DNA from: Planctomycetota bacterium
Lineage (GTDB): Bacteria > Planctomycetota > PUPC01 > JACPCR01
Assembly: GCA_030740295.1 (NCBI GenBank)
Contig: JASLXP010001309.1
Span: 1 to 6,916 of the forward strand
Length of the DNA: 6,916 nt
Direction: 5' to 3'
Made by a program: the position numbers and the translations under genes. The notes below the pieces were generated by a model. That model did no database searches. It had not been told where the DNA came from and saw only the letters and a list, made by a program, of their open reading frames with translations. This document shows, one piece after another, positions 6,837 to 6,916 of the stretch. Positions within the stretch are counted from its first letter, which is position 1; each line of letters begins with the position of its first letter.

Positions 6837-6916
6837 TTGCTCACCCGCTTTCTCCTCATCTTCGCCTTTCTTGCACCGGTCCATGCGCATTCGCTGAAGT
6901 ACACCCTCTGCCGTCG
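6837..6916 (+). CDS. 5' end of a secreted protein gene (signal peptide only)
   Basis: A TTG codon opens a frame that continues to the window end. It translates as MLTRFLLIFAFLAPVHA followed by HSLKYTLCR. This is a textbook Sec signal peptide: one basic residue, a hydrophobic core FLLIFAFLAP, and cleavage probably after VHA. The frame is open upstream only as far as a TGA at 6747-6749, with no ATG or GTG in between. The only plausible start is therefore TTG, or the true start needs revision. No Shine-Dalgarno is present because the octamer repeat occupies that place. About 26 residues are too few to assign a family. The mature start (HSLKYTLC) is faintly like small secreted DUF6702-type proteins, but that is a guess. 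Confidence 0.5.
   Translation, partial: MLTRFLLIFAFLAPVHAHSLKYTLCR

Overview
The window (6,916 bp, moderately GC-rich) holds four plus-strand genes and the first bases of a probable fifth. Nothing on the minus strand looks like a real gene. The gene content suggests an environmental bacterium of the Planctomycetota / PVC group or a similar lineage (Hydrogenedentota-like is possible): a giant GH123-like (DUF6067-type) protein, a secreted ThuA-domain protein, a phytanoyl-CoA dioxygenase relative, and a FolC whose N-terminal half reads like planctomycete versions. This taxonomic guess comes from family distribution, not from a marker gene.

Layout. Bases 1-3651 are the 3' part (at least 1,216 codons) of a very large multidomain protein. 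It has a CBM9/DOMON-like sandwich, an Ig-like segment, a DUF6067/GH123-like N-terminal region, a TIM-barrel-like region with an Asp-Glu pair, and a C-terminal sandwich. After 80 bp comes a secreted ThuA-domain protein (3732-4655) with a good Shine-Dalgarno and a poly-lysine tail. Nine bases later, in the same reading frame behind two tandem TAG stops, starts a phytanoyl-CoA dioxygenase-like gene (4665-5117). It stops just after the HxD metal motif, so about half of the fold is missing. The 95 bp that follow carry two adjacent 17-bp hairpins. folC (5213-6520) is next. The last ~400 bp are repeat-rich: a 16-bp minisatellite, a lone 17-bp palindrome sharing its core with one of the earlier hairpins, and six perfect copies of an 8-bp repeat. 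The octamer tract abuts a TTG-started ORF with a convincing Sec signal peptide that runs off the window.

How it fits together. The first three genes are tightly spaced and co-directional and look like one accessory module. Its first two members, an extracytoplasmic glycoside-hydrolase-like protein and a secreted ThuA protein, would plausibly act on glycans or sugar derivatives. folC is a housekeeping folate gene with no evident link to them. I did not find a clear new enzymatic or defence system. The least explained parts are the truncated dioxygenase, whose end coincides with palindromic elements, and the repeat cluster next to the 3'-terminal signal-peptide ORF.
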